Shown one piece after another: positions 27,332-37,268 of a stretch of 64,000 nucleotides of DNA. Made by a program: the position numbers and the translations under genes. The stretch comes from Roseibium sp. TrichSKD4 (GTDB taxonomy: Bacteria > Pseudomonadota > Alphaproteobacteria > Rhizobiales > Stappiaceae), in the NCBI RefSeq assembly GCF_000148725.1, contig NZ_GL476311.1, positions 317,501 to 381,500 on the forward strand. Direction: 5' to 3'. Positions within the stretch are counted from its first letter, which is position 1. Each line of letters begins with the position of its first letter. The notes below the pieces were generated by a model that was given only the letters and a program-made list of their open reading frames with translations, did no database searches and had not been told where the DNA came from.

Positions 27332-28530
27332 TGCCAGCCACCCTCGTTGCGGACAGTTTCGTTTCTGTGGCGGCCATTGCCGGGCTTTTGATCCTGTACT
27401 TCAGCATGCGAAAGGCCGAGCGCGCGGAATGGATCAACCGTCGGTTTGGTTTCGTCATTCAGGTTCTGATCTGCCTGATGGCGACCCGTGTGCTCTATTG
27501 GGTTACCGATTCGAGCCTTTTCCGAATTCTCAACATGGCCTCTGCTGGGCTGGTGCCCTTGTCCATGCTGATGCTCAGCGAAGGCTTGATGCGTCGGCAT
27601 GCACCTCTCGTCTTCAAAATTTTTGCAACCGCTGGTGCCGTGGTTTTCGTCCTTGGGGCCCCCTTTGAAGCCCTCTATCTGAACTCCAGCATCATGATTG
27701 GCCTGCTGGTCTTTCAGGTTGTTTCCTTCATCGCAATTGGTGCCTGGGTCGTCATCCGCGACAGGTCTGAACTCGAAGCTGGTGAGAACCGGATCATTGA
27801 TCGCCTGTCCTGGGCTCTTTTGTTGATCATCCCCTTTGCAATCAGTGACTTTCGGATCGGTATTCTTGATTTTCCCGTTCGTCTCTCGGGAGTTGCCATT
27901 CTTTTCCTTTGCTGGCTGTCGCTCAGCCTCAACAGGGTCCGCGTTCACCACATTCAGATTGTCTATTCTATGCTCCTTTTTGTTGTCGGGAGCGGAGTTG
28001 CCATTGCGACGATTGGCGTTATTGCCGGATTAGATTGGCCCCAAATGCTCCAGTCTGGTGCAATTATTCTAAGTACGGGGCTTCTTCTTCAGGTGCGCGC
28101 GGAAGCAAAGGCGCATGTCGAGGATGATGAGAGAAGCAGTCTTATGCGGTACATGGCCCGTCATGATGGGGCTGATGTAAAGCTGTTCCTTCAAGGTTTA
28201 CAGGAACATCGGCTGGTAGCCCATCCGCTTTTGCTGGAAGAGGGCGACCTTGGTGATTTTGATGCAAGCCTTCGTGATCACCTTCGCCGGACCAAGATCG
28301 TGACAGCTTCAAGATCTATGAACGGGGCTGATGGCAGTGTTGCCGAGCAGGTGAATTGGTTGCTCGGGAAGTACAACGCCACACACGCTATTTTTGCAGG
28401 AAACACGCCCTTTCGGCTGGTGGTGTTGAACTTGCCGAGTTTGACCGGAGAGCCCGATACGGATGTGGAACTCTCTGTCGTCCAACGTCTCCTTGAATTG
28501 ATGTCCAAGGTTGGAAAAGCAAATGATTGA
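27328..28530 (+). CDS. Multi-TM membrane protein of unknown function
   Basis: A 400-residue protein. The first 265 residues carry about eight hydrophobic segments, for example around 10-25, 42-60, 66-84, 90-108, 112-142, 160-175, 185-202 and 215-235. The C-terminal 130 residues are soluble with a charged start (EAKAHVEDDERSSLMRY). No kinase or cyclase motif is seen in the soluble part. It could be a membrane scaffold, sensor or exporter for the pathway encoded around it. Confidence 0.6.
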   Translation: MMPATLVADSFVSVAAIAGLLILYFSMRKAERAEWINRRFGFVIQVLICLMATRVLYWVTDSSLFRILNMASAGLVPLSMLMLSEGLMRRHAPLVFKIFATAGAVVFVLGAPFEALYLNSSIMIGLLVFQVVSFIAIGAWVVIRDRSELEAGENRIIDRLSWALLLIIPFAISDFRIGILDFPVRLSGVAILFLCWLSLSLNRVRVHHIQIVYSMLLFVVGSGVAIATIGVIAGLDWPQMLQSGAIILSTGLLLQVRAEAKAHVEDDERSSLMRYMARHDGADVKLFLQGLQEHRLVAHPLLLEEGDLGDFDASLRDHLRRTKIVTASRSMNGADGSVAEQVNWLLGKYNATHAIFAGNTPFRLVVLNLPSLTGEPDTDVELSVVQRLLELMSKVGKAND

Positions 28531-29611
28531 AGTACGCGAGCGTGATTTCGAGGGCTTCTTTTCGGTGCCTTTCAATGTTTATGGACAAAAGGAGCATTAC
28601 GTTTCGCCCATGAAGGCAGACTTGCGGAAAATGCTGTCTGAGCAAAATCCGCTCTTTTCGGGCGCTGAGGATTTTACCTATCTGACCGCTTCTGAAAACG
28701 GAACGGCAGTTGGCCGGATCGTGGTGCATATTCATCATGCATCTAATGCTAGGCACCTGATAGAGCAGGCAAGTTTTGGTTTCTTTGACTGTCGAAACTG
28801 CAATGAGACGGCGCGTCTTTTGCTCCAGAGTGCGGAAACTTGGGCTCGCGAGCAGGGAATGAGCGAGATTGCCGGAAACTTCAATTTGACCGCCATGCAG
28901 CAGTGCGGGGTGCAGACAGACGGTTTCGAGAAACCCGGTTACACCGACATGGTTCAGAACCCGCAGCACATACCGCAGCTGCTTCAAGAAAATGGCTTTG
29001 AGCCCTACTTCCCGATGACGACCTTCGAGGTTGATCTTGCAGAGGCTACATTCACAGGTAAGGAATTGCCGGATGCCTCTCGCTACACCTTTCAGGAAGT
29101 CGAAAAGAAGGGGTTCAAACAGCGGATGGAAGAAGCGCGGGCCGTATTGAATGACGGTTTCGAACAAAACCCGATGTTCGTCCCGCTGACTGCGGAAGAG
29201 TTCATCTTTCAAGCGGGCGAAATGATGACAATTCTGGATCCACGTCTGTCGTCCGTGGTCAAACTGGATGGAAGGCCGGTGGGCGTTGTGATCTGCATTC
29301 CGGACTTAAATGGATTTTTGAAAGCTACACGTTCAAGATTTGGTATTTCGACGCCTTTTCACTACCTGAAGTATCGTCTTGGCCGTCACCGGGCAGTGAT
29401 CATTTTCTATTCCGTTGCCTCCGCTCAGCATGGGCTCGGAATCATGGGAGCAATACTGGATCAAACGGTGTCTGCCTTGAAGGGGGCAGGGTACCGCCAG
29501 CTCGGTGTCACGTGGATTGCGGACGCGAACAAGCCAAGCTTGAGGCAGGTGGAAAAACTCGGCGCCAAAGCACTGCACCGTCTTCACCTCTTCAAGAAGT
29601 CTCTGTCATGA
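28523..29611 (+). CDS. GNAT-like N-acyltransferase
   Basis: A 362-residue protein from the ATG at 28523, which overlaps the previous stop by eight bases. The N-terminus (GFFSVPFNVYGQ, YVSPMKADLRKML) and the segment TAVGRIVVHIHHASN resemble large bacterial GNAT-fold proteins. Next come FGFFDCRNCNETARLLLQSAETWAREQG and an NFNLTAMQQCGV region, then a second GNAT-like half. It could acylate an amine produced by the neighbouring enzymes. Substrate unknown. Confidence 0.6.
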   Translation: MIEVRERDFEGFFSVPFNVYGQKEHYVSPMKADLRKMLSEQNPLFSGAEDFTYLTASENGTAVGRIVVHIHHASNARHLIEQASFGFFDCRNCNETARLLLQSAETWAREQGMSEIAGNFNLTAMQQCGVQTDGFEKPGYTDMVQNPQHIPQLLQENGFEPYFPMTTFEVDLAEATFTGKELPDASRYTFQEVEKKGFKQRMEEARAVLNDGFEQNPMFVPLTAEEFIFQAGEMMTILDPRLSSVVKLDGRPVGVVICIPDLNGFLKATRSRFGISTPFHYLKYRLGRHRAVIIFYSVASAQHGLGIMGAILDQTVSALKGAGYRQLGVTWIADANKPSLRQVEKLGAKALHRLHLFKKSLS

Positions 29612-30591
29612 CGACCCTGCCACTGCACGACTTAATACGCGAGGCAAGCCTTGCTCCGAGTGTGCACAACGTGCAGCCTGTGCGGTGGAAGATCGAAGAG
29701 CACGGTCTTCAGATGTTTTTGGACATGCGGTGCCGACTGCCTCACGGCGATCCGGAGAATCATGATGCTTTAATGAGCGCTGGAGCTGCTCTGGAGGGCA
29801 TCAACCTCGCGGCATCAAAATATGGGAAGTCGGTCAAATTTCACCCAGCTTCAACACTTATCGAGGTGCCAGGCCTTCACTATCTTGGACTGATCGAGTT
29901 CGAAGATGGAGACGCAGAAGACCCTCTTTCGTCGTTTGTCGAAAGCCGGTTTTCCTGGCGTGGAAAATTTCAAACTTCAACGCGAAAAATGCGAGATTCA
30001 GCTGCCCGACTGGCAGGGGCTGATTGTCATGTGTTCAACGACCCAGCGGATTTGGGTGAGCTTGCTGAGCTGTCCGATCAGGCGAGCCTCAACTTCATGT
30101 CGCGTCGAGGCTTTAGGGGCGAGTTGGTTTCGTGGATGCGACTTTCCCGACGCCACCCCCGATGGTCACTTGATGGCCTCAACGCTGACGCGATGCAGAT
30201 GAATCGGCTTGAGGCGTTTGCGGCATCAATTCTGCTCAGGCGTCCGTTCGATTGGCTGCAGACGCTCGGGTTGGCACGAGCTCTGGTCTCCGACGCTAAC
30301 CGGTTCGAAAACACAGTAGGCCTCATGGTCCTGCATAGGTCGGTCGGAGAAAACCCGATATCAAGTGGCAGACGTTTTTACCGTCATTGGCTGGAGGTCG
30401 AAAAGGCCGGGTTTGTTGCCAACGTGTTCGCAGCACTGGCGGATGATCTCAACTCCCGAAAGACGCTCCATCGGAAAATGGAATTGCCAGATGATCGAGA
30501 GATCTATTCAGCATTGTTGTTCGGGCATCTGCCTCAAGGAGTCGCTCGCCCCGCGAGAGCCCGATTGTCGCTTGATCAGTTCGTATTGTAA
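29608..30591 (+). CDS. Nitroreductase-fold flavoprotein
   Basis: A 327-residue protein. The N-terminus REASLAPSVHNVQPVRWKI is the FMN-phosphate-binding signature of nitroreductases (S-x-x-N-x-Q-P), followed by DALMSAGAALEGINLAA. Such flavoenzymes reduce nitro groups or quinones, or oxidise azolines in peptide natural products. It closes the five-gene operon, overlapping the upstream stop by four bases. Pairing with a ThiF-like enzyme hints at a modified peptide or amino acid product, but no precursor peptide is visible. Confidence 0.75.
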   Translation: MTTLPLHDLIREASLAPSVHNVQPVRWKIEEHGLQMFLDMRCRLPHGDPENHDALMSAGAALEGINLAASKYGKSVKFHPASTLIEVPGLHYLGLIEFEDGDAEDPLSSFVESRFSWRGKFQTSTRKMRDSAARLAGADCHVFNDPADLGELAELSDQASLNFMSRRGFRGELVSWMRLSRRHPRWSLDGLNADAMQMNRLEAFAASILLRRPFDWLQTLGLARALVSDANRFENTVGLMVLHRSVGENPISSGRRFYRHWLEVEKAGFVANVFAALADDLNSRKTLHRKMELPDDREIYSALLFGHLPQGVARPARARLSLDQFVL

Positions 30592-30616
30592 ATAATTGGG
30601 GCTTGGGTGACCAAAG

Positions 30617-32290
30617 CTACAACAGTTTGAGGAACTCAATCAGGTCCAGCTTGTCGTCGGCTTTCAGGTTTATACCTTGATTGTGACCACCATTACTCTG
30701 ACCGGAGCGATGGGTTTCATACCAGACAGGCTCGGAAAATGGAGCGTACGCTTCAGGGTAGTCGCCATTTTCGGTGTGTCTTACTCCAACTTTTGAAAAA
30801 TCCAAAGCATGACCACCAATCTTGAAGCTCTCAAGACGGTCTGATGGCGTCAGCAGCTGCCAAAGCGAAGGCACAGAACCATTGTGAAGATACGGAGCGG
30901 ATGCCCAGATGCCTGTCAATGGCGGGGCGGCATAATGACCAGTCGGTTTTGCTGAGACAATTTTTCCATACGGTGTCGAGGCGACTGCATCAGCGAGCTG
31001 TTTTGTAAAAGACTGGGCTCTCAAAGGATCTGTTCCGACGTCACCCAGCCAATTTGGAAAAAGTGAAAGTTCGGGGCGTTGGTTTGTCCAGTCATATGAG
31101 CCGTGACAACTGGCGCAATCCCTTTCATACGTGGCATGTCCAAGCCTTGCCCTGGTGAGGTTAATTGGCCCAGGAAAACCTTGTGGTTTGTAGGTGCGCG
31201 CCAGAAAAGTGAATATTGCTTCCGCATCCTTTCGGTATTTATGGGCTTTTGAGGGAGAGACGCCCATACTCGGAATTGTGAAGAACGTCGTGATATCAGC
31301 CAAGGATCCTAGATGGCGTTCGTCGATGTCAGTTTTTTTAAATGGCCGTTGTCGGTCGCGGCCCTGCGGAGCATAAGCGCCATCCGCTAATAAGCTTGAG
31401 CGCCAAACATGACCTCCAAGTTCAGGAACAGAAACTATTCCGTTGTCGCCAATGCCCCCTGCAAGCAAAGGCACCCCAAGCTGATGTTTAAGAGCTGCAA
31501 CACCATTAGTTGCCCCAGGTAACCCATTTGGAAAGGGAAGCGGGGATGTCTTTTCTTCGAAGGTTGAGATTTTGTCTCGCACAGCGGGAATGGCTAGCCA
31601 ACGTAAGGTAAGTTCCTCGCGCCAATCCATGTCAGCGAAGAGTAATCTGGCCGTGGCGAGAAGTTCAGTCGGTTTGTTGACTTGCCCCCTAATGGCGACA
31701 AACACTTCCTCACCAAAACCCTCAATGTTTATGGAGGTGTTTGGCATGCCAAGCCATGCTTTATCTGGCCTTGGATCGCCGTGTTGATCATAGGTGACCC
31801 CACCATGACATGCAGGGCAGCCGAGATTCGAAACAAGAAGTTTCGATCCGCCAATCGGAGAGAGGTAGCCATAAGTGAAGCCCAGCGGTAACTGGCGATT
31901 GTTTGGTTTGACCCCATCAGGGCGATTGATGGGTTCTGCTGTGGTCAGAAATCCAAACCGCGATAGAATGGTATTTAGGGTGTCTGGCGAAACTGCAGCC
32001 AAAGGCGCTCGATCTTTTTCCTCCAGCACCAGCGCTGCTGCTACAAGTCGCCACGGCAAGGCATGGCTTTCGAGCGTATCCATGTTCAGCCCACCGAAGT
32101 CCGAACCTTCGAATGCCGCAGCGCCAAGAGCGACAGTAGATGCGAGGTGGGATGTTTCAGGTTGGGCTAAAGAGCGGGTTTCGGACGATGACGCCCCCCA
32201 GACAATTGCGCAGATTGCAGTCAAACCAATCAAGCAAGCTGCAAGCCAACCGGAATAATGTGACAACCTGAAATTCCTCTCAAAAATCAA
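30617..32290 (-). CDS. Di-haem c-type cytochrome (peroxidase-like)
   Basis: A 557-residue protein with an N-terminal membrane or signal segment (about residues 13-33). Two haem-binding motifs are seen: CPACH at 158-162 and CASCH at 392-396. The region PPLTGIWASAPYLHNGSVPSLWQLL near 456-481 is typical of the di-haem peroxidase family. It would act in the periplasm as an electron-transfer or oxidase enzyme. It is convergent with the nitroreductase gene, 25 bases apart, so not part of that operon. Confidence 0.82.
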   Translation of the reverse strand: MIFERNFRLSHYSGWLAACLIGLTAICAIVWGASSSETRSLAQPETSHLASTVALGAAAFEGSDFGGLNMDTLESHALPWRLVAAALVLEEKDRAPLAAVSPDTLNTILSRFGFLTTAEPINRPDGVKPNNRQLPLGFTYGYLSPIGGSKLLVSNLGCPACHGGVTYDQHGDPRPDKAWLGMPNTSINIEGFGEEVFVAIRGQVNKPTELLATARLLFADMDWREELTLRWLAIPAVRDKISTFEEKTSPLPFPNGLPGATNGVAALKHQLGVPLLAGGIGDNGIVSVPELGGHVWRSSLLADGAYAPQGRDRQRPFKKTDIDERHLGSLADITTFFTIPSMGVSPSKAHKYRKDAEAIFTFLARTYKPQGFPGPINLTRARLGHATYERDCASCHGSYDWTNQRPELSLFPNWLGDVGTDPLRAQSFTKQLADAVASTPYGKIVSAKPTGHYAAPPLTGIWASAPYLHNGSVPSLWQLLTPSDRLESFKIGGHALDFSKVGVRHTENGDYPEAYAPFSEPVWYETHRSGQSNGGHNQGINLKADDKLDLIEFLKLL

Positions 32291-32478
32291 CGCTCTACCC
32301 CATAAGTAGAACTTTGATATATCGTTACGGTAGTTGTTTTCATTTCGCCAATGCCCTCTTGGGCCTGCATCAAGTTTTCAAACATGACCCTGACACCTGC
32401 TTGAATGCAGCGCGTCTTGATGCCCTAAGCTCGCGAATATCCCCGTGGGACAGGTCAATCCTTCTGAAAGGACCCGTG

Positions 32479-33263
32479 TTAGGCACTTGCCGCGAGTTGA
32501 CACAGCTGCCCAAGGATAAACTCCATTCCGCCGCCGGGCTTTGCCAGTTCGGCTTCTGTAGCCTGCTCCATTCTTTCAAGTGTCAACCAATCAACGATCA
32601 TCTCAGTTTTAAGACTCCGCTGTCGCATGATGTCGTTTTCCCAGCGTTGCTGCGCTTTAGCTCTGGCAACCTCCGAACGTTTTTGTGTTCCGCCACCTTG
32701 TAGGGGAAGTAGGAAGGAGGTTTGCTTTCGCCGTTCGCTTCTCTTCCAAAGCCCATTTGGCCTAAGCGGCTGGCTCGGAGTTTTGGTTTTTTCTTCCTTT
32801 GCTTCCACTTGGGTCTCTTCGAAGGGTTTTTTCTATGGGTTTGGGTCTCATTTTTGAGACCGGAACGGTCGCAGGTTTGAGATGTTGATGGTCTCAATTC
32901 TGAGGCCTTAGGTACTCCTTCTGATGGGCCGTCGCCGGACTTCATTCCCTGATCCCAGTCCTCAACAAACGCGCGAAACATTTGCCAGTTCGGAAGGTAA
33001 GCCGTGCGGTGAGACTTACCGCCATGGCTCAGCTTCTGAATAAGGCCAAGTTCGTCGAGCTCTTTCGTTGCTCTTAGAACAGCAGCGCGACTGATACGAA
33101 GGAGCTTTGTCAGTCTGCCAACGCTTGGATCGCATTGCCCGGTCTTCTTATTGAAGTGATCGATTATGGCACCTGCTACCCTCCGCGATGCAACGGACAG
33201 GTCTGGCATAATCGCCAGAGCCTTGAAGGCGAAGAGGACATCATTCTGCCGCAGGAGGGGCAT
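32479..33263 (-). pseudogene. Replication-type helix-turn-helix protein, frameshifted
   Basis: The intact N-terminal part (33263 down to about 32815) has a winged-helix with RRVAGAIIDHFNKKTGQCDP, VGRLTKLLRISRAAVLRATKELDELGLI and a basic linker. In frame it then runs into low-quality sequence ending at 32598. A different frame from 32808 to 32479 reads as natural protein (RSEVARAKAQQRWE, then MIVDWLTLERMEQATEAEL). A single indel near 32810 would join them. Such proteins occur in phages and plasmids as replication or partition factors. Confidence 0.55.
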
Positions 33264-33691
33264 TTACACCTCCTGGAAAGTCAGGATTGACTGGTTTGCA
33301 AACGCACTGCTAACATATTGATATCGTTGACCGCAAACGAGCCTGTTTTGCAAAAATACCCAGCTAGATCAATAAACTGAGCTCGCTTCCTGATCTGAGG
33401 GTTTCGCGTTCGAATCGCGCCGGGGTCACTAATTTCTCTACTTCAAATTGCAGATTTTTTTGGGTCGCCGTCTTTTTGCGCTTGGCAAGATCGGTTGCTG
33501 TTCATTGCTGCACCAAAAGCCGACAAAACCCTTCATTTTGATCTTTGATCTAACAGCGCTCGTTAATTAGTGGCCTGTGTTTCTTGCCGGAGAGGCTGCT
33601 TTCCCTAGAGGTTCCTACGTGCTCTTCGTGCTATATCTGGCGGTGGTGATTCTGGAGAGGAAAGACGGTTGGTTATGGGGGCAGTTGCATC
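33264..33691. other. Intergenic region with a palindrome and a partial tRNA-Arg copy
   Basis: 428 bases without a gene. It contains a ten-base palindrome GTTTGCAAAC at 33294-33303, about 30 bases upstream of the HTH gene and a possible autoregulatory operator. It also holds the tRNA-Arg-derived repeat at 33405-33429. The remainder up to the HTTM gene shows no clear feature. Confidence 0.5.
33405..33429 (+). repeat. Attachment-site-like copy of the tRNA-Arg 3' end
   Basis: 25 bases starting CGCGTTCGAATCGCG are identical to the T arm and acceptor end of tRNA-Arg (13996-14020, opposite strand). Weaker similarity, including TTCCT-ATC of the anticodon arm, extends left to about 33387. This is what a displaced tRNA 3' end left by an integrated element looks like. 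The orientation is inverted with respect to the intact tRNA. Confidence 0.75.
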
Positions 33692-35083
33692 ATGTTGGCG
33701 CGCCTGAAGTCCCATCTTGAAGCGCCTATCAGCATTCAGTCACTGGTCGTTGTCCGGGTTGCTTTCGGATTGATCCTGGCTTGGGACTGTTGGCGCTACA
33801 TCGATAACACACGCATTTATCGGTACTATGTCGAGCCGGAGATGCTGTTTCCGTTTTTGCAGTTTGTTCAACCGCTGCCAGAACCCTGGATTCATATTGT
33901 CTGGGGCGGGGTGGGGCTCTTCGGTGTCATGGTGGCGCTTGGTCTCTTTTACCGCTTTTCCATCATCGCCCTGACCTTGATATTCGCCTATTTTTTCCTG
34001 CTCGATCGGGCGCAGTATCTCAATCACAATTATATGGTGATCCTTTACGGCGCGCTTTTGTGTTTCATGCCGGCTGGACGAGCCTATTCGCTGGATGCGT
34101 TCCTGTTTCCGCGCATTAAGTCTCTGGTGATCCCCCGATGGCCGGTTGCCGCGATCAAATTTCAAACCGAGATCATCCTGATCTACGCTGGCTGGGTGAA
34201 AATCGCAGATGATTGGCTGCGGGGCGAGCCGCTGCGGATCTGGCTGAGCGGCGATGCCGACAAAATCTTCTATGGGTTTTTGTTTCAGTACGACATGGCC
34301 TTTGTTCTTGCCGCATGGGGCACGATTGCGCTGCACATGCTGGGCGCACCATTGCTGCTTTGGCGTCGAACCCGACTTCCGGTTTTCCTGATTTATGCTT
34401 TTTTTCACTGGTCAAATGCCCAGCTCTTTAACATCGGCATTTTTCCATGGATAACGTTGGCATTGACCACGATCTTCTTTGAGCCGGATTGGCCGCAACG
34501 GCTCGTTTCCCGATTTTTGGGCGTGTTTAAGCCGGTGGAAAAACCCCAGCCTGTAGAACAGGTGAAATTCCGACTACACCCGCTTCTGGCCAGCGGGTTG
34601 GCGCTCTGGTTTGCGATTCAAATCTATCTGCCAGAACGCCAACTCAGATTTGACAACAATGTTGCCTGGACCGGTGATGGGCATCGGTTTTCCTGGCGCA
34701 TGTGCATTTACACCCGAGATCGAGAGGGTGTGTTCCGCGTTGTTTCGGCAGATGGGTTGGAATCGTGGGACATCGATCCTAACGATTTCATGGCGCGCAG
34801 ACAGGCGCGCAATGTACTCGCCCGGCCAGATATTGTCTGGATGTATGCGCAGCGGCTGGAAGAATTATGGGCACTTGGCGGCTATGAGAATGTCAGGGTG
34901 TATGCCGATGTGCGCGTGGCGCTGAATGGGCGGCCCATGCAGCAGTTTACGGATCCATATGTCGATTTGACGGAAGTGCCATGGGACTGGTTGGGGCCGA
35001 CCACCTGGATACTTCCTCTTGAAAGCCGGGTGTCTGAAACATGGCTACCAGACACCTATCCGCCAGAGTTCATGCGCCGTTAG
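33692..35083 (+). CDS. HTTM domain membrane protein
   Basis: A 463-residue protein with the HTTM layout shared with vitamin-K-dependent gamma-carboxylase-like proteins: several membrane helices (about residues 20-30, 68-90, 95-115, 120-135, 150-165, 210-230, 240-268) and conserved segments LNHNYMVILYGALL and FHWSNAQLFNIGIFPW. A periplasmic C-terminal domain has GHRFSWRMCIYTRDREG. Such proteins may carboxylate or otherwise modify substrates in the membrane. No obvious operon partner. Confidence 0.8.
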   Translation: MLARLKSHLEAPISIQSLVVVRVAFGLILAWDCWRYIDNTRIYRYYVEPEMLFPFLQFVQPLPEPWIHIVWGGVGLFGVMVALGLFYRFSIIALTLIFAYFFLLDRAQYLNHNYMVILYGALLCFMPAGRAYSLDAFLFPRIKSLVIPRWPVAAIKFQTEIILIYAGWVKIADDWLRGEPLRIWLSGDADKIFYGFLFQYDMAFVLAAWGTIALHMLGAPLLLWRRTRLPVFLIYAFFHWSNAQLFNIGIFPWITLALTTIFFEPDWPQRLVSRFLGVFKPVEKPQPVEQVKFRLHPLLASGLALWFAIQIYLPERQLRFDNNVAWTGDGHRFSWRMCIYTRDREGVFRVVSADGLESWDIDPNDFMARRQARNVLARPDIVWMYAQRLEELWALGGYENVRVYADVRVALNGRPMQQFTDPYVDLTEVPWDWLGPTTWILPLESRVSETWLPDTYPPEFMRR

Positions 35084-35233
35084 GTCTTGTATTCATTTAG
35101 GCAATTTGTCTTGGAGGCTTTATGCGCTTGCGTAGAAATAGGCGGGGATTTCCTGAAGGTCTGATGTGCCGTAAGGTAATTGGTGTTTTTGGAAGAAGCT
35201 AACGTTCACATATTTGATTTATTGGAGGAGAAA

Positions 35234-35920
35234 ATGCGTTCGACTTTTACTTTCCTTTTATTACTCCTGTCCTCGCCAATAGTGTTCGCCGGAGGCAGTT
35301 TTCCGCAAGATCTTAAATTCACAAATGCCAATTGCGCTAGCTCTGGTATTTGCATTCTAGCTACTGATTTCGTTTTCATCGGTCCGAACCTTGTTTGGCA
35401 AGCCGATAAGGGCAATAAAACGGATGGGGCCTCCATACCCAGTTTGCTGCAAGGCGGGATCATTGGCAATTCATTTGATGAGGACTTGATAAAGGCAGCC
35501 GTGATTCATGATCATTATTGTGATCGGCGCGTGCGAAGCTGGTACAAAACGCATCGGGTTTTTTATGATGCTTTGGTCGCTGATGGGATGAGCAAGGCGC
35601 GCGCCAAGTTGCTCTATACCGGTGTCCTTGTCGGTGGTCCAAAATGGCTAACTGTCATTCAGGGAAAGAGCTGCGGATACGGGCAAGCCTGTATCAACAA
35701 CACGGTTGGCGTGCCAACAACGTTCATCAAGGGAACTGACCATAGTGATGAAGCCAAAGAGCGATTTGAAAAAATCGCAGAACAGGTGGAGCAGAACGAT
35801 GATATCAGCCTTGAGGAAATCTTTGAGCTGGTGAAACAGGAGGTTGGTCCGGACAGTTTTCTGGATGCGGGAGATACGCTTGAGCTTCGCAAGGGGTTTC
35901 CCAGTCAGATTAAGCAATAG
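35234..35920 (+). CDS. DUF1353-like exported protein
   Basis: A 228-residue protein with a signal peptide (residues 1-19 from the ATG at 35234, preceded by GGAG). The centre has the DUF1353 pattern: KTDGASIPSLLQGGI, AAVIHDHYCDRRVRSWYKTHRVFYDALVADG and AKLLYTGVLVGGPKW. The invariant His-Asp pair is present. An acidic helical C-terminus follows. Function of the family is unknown, though phage-associated members exist. Confidence 0.7.
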   Translation: MRSTFTFLLLLLSSPIVFAGGSFPQDLKFTNANCASSGICILATDFVFIGPNLVWQADKGNKTDGASIPSLLQGGIIGNSFDEDLIKAAVIHDHYCDRRVRSWYKTHRVFYDALVADGMSKARAKLLYTGVLVGGPKWLTVIQGKSCGYGQACINNTVGVPTTFIKGTDHSDEAKERFEKIAEQVEQNDDISLEEIFELVKQEVGPDSFLDAGDTLELRKGFPSQIKQ

Positions 35921-36110
35921 AACCTTGCCTTTTTTGACTTGGTAGAATGCAATCTGGTTCCTTTTGGCGGGCGGGTATTTGGTCGTTGATGCCTTATGTC
36001 CGCCAGCCATCATCAATTCCTGAAACTAGCCAGATTGGGCCCTGCTTTCAAACTGGGGTGCAATCGCATTAAAGTCGGTTCCACTTTGAGACGGTAAACG
36101 CGAGGACGGA

Positions 36111-37238
36111 ATGGCAAGTGGCTGGGCTGTCGGTCTGATGACCGGTACGGTTCTGGACGGCAACATTGATATTGCCATGTTGCGCACAGATGGTGAGCGG
36201 ATCGAGGAATTCGGCCCGTTCGAGCTTGTGCCTTATGAACAAGACCTCAGGCCCTTGCTGCGTGAGACCATGCAAGACGCGCGCGACTGGAATTTTACAG
36301 GTCCGGAACCGGAGATTTTTGCCCGCGCCGAAAAAGCGGTCTCGGAAGCTCAGGCTGATGCGGTCGTGAATTTCCTGGAGCGCCATAGCTTTAAGGCAGA
36401 AGATATTGCCGCCGTTGGGTTTCACGGCCAAACCGTTTTGCATCGGGCGCCAGACGGAACACAAAAGGGTGCAACCCGGCAGCTCGGCGACGGGGCCTTG
36501 ATGGCCGAGATTGTCGGGACAAGCGTTGGTTTTGATTTTCGCTCACAAGACGTTGCTGCGGGCGGGCAAGGTGCGCCGCTGGCTCCCATTTATCATCGCG
36601 CAATGCTTGAACGGGTCGGGCTTTTGGAGCAGGCGGCCATTCTCAATCTGGGTGGGGTCGGCAATCTGACATTTTGCGAAGGTGACACAATGATTGCCTT
36701 TGACACAGGTCCGGCCAATGCCCCGGTGAACGACTGGGTGCGGGACCATTTGGGTTATGAAATGGACCGGGACGGCGCAACCGCTGCAACTGGGAGAGTG
36801 GATGAAACACGCCTTGCCCGATTGTTGTCTCATCCATATCTCACGAAGGCCTATCCCAAATCATTGGACCGCTTCGACTTTATGTCCTCTATGGCAGACG
36901 GTTTAAGTGTTGCGGACGGGGCGGCCACCCTGACGGCGTTTTCGGCCGGATGTGTGGCCAAGGGTCTGGCGCTGTTGCCGCATAAACCGTCAAAGATTGT
37001 GGTGTGCGGTGGTGGGCGAAGAAACCCGGTTTTGATGAAGGAAATTAAGACGAGAGCAGGCGTTGAGGTGCTTGACGCTGATACTTTAGGCCTGCGGGGG
37101 GATGCCGTCGAGGCGGAGTGTTTTGCTTATCTGGCCATGCGGACCTTACGCGGGTTGCCAATCAGTTTTCCTGAAGCAACGGGAGCCCCGCGACCAATGA
37201 CGGGAGGACGAGTGGCACGCCCTGCCAAGGGAACCTGA
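36111..37238 (+). CDS. anmK: Anhydro-N-acetylmuramic acid kinase
   Basis: A 375-residue ASKHA-fold kinase. Visible segments are GLMTGTVLDGNIDIA at residues 8-22, GFHGQTVLHR, FRSQDVAAGGQGAPL, NLGGVGNLTF, AFDTGPANAPVND and CGGGRRNPVLM. It phosphorylates and opens anhydro-MurNAc in cell-wall recycling. The usual GLMSGTSLDG loop has T and V substitutions, an atypical but conservative change. It is convergent with the CYTH-CHAD gene 30 bases away. Confidence 0.92.
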   Translation: MASGWAVGLMTGTVLDGNIDIAMLRTDGERIEEFGPFELVPYEQDLRPLLRETMQDARDWNFTGPEPEIFARAEKAVSEAQADAVVNFLERHSFKAEDIAAVGFHGQTVLHRAPDGTQKGATRQLGDGALMAEIVGTSVGFDFRSQDVAAGGQGAPLAPIYHRAMLERVGLLEQAAILNLGGVGNLTFCEGDTMIAFDTGPANAPVNDWVRDHLGYEMDRDGATAATGRVDETRLARLLSHPYLTKAYPKSLDRFDFMSSMADGLSVADGAATLTAFSAGCVAKGLALLPHKPSKIVVCGGGRRNPVLMKEIKTRAGVEVLDADTLGLRGDAVEAECFAYLAMRTLRGLPISFPEATGAPRPMTGGRVARPAKGT

Positions 37239-37268
37239 TTGGCTGCGACGGTGTGTGAAGTATGAACT

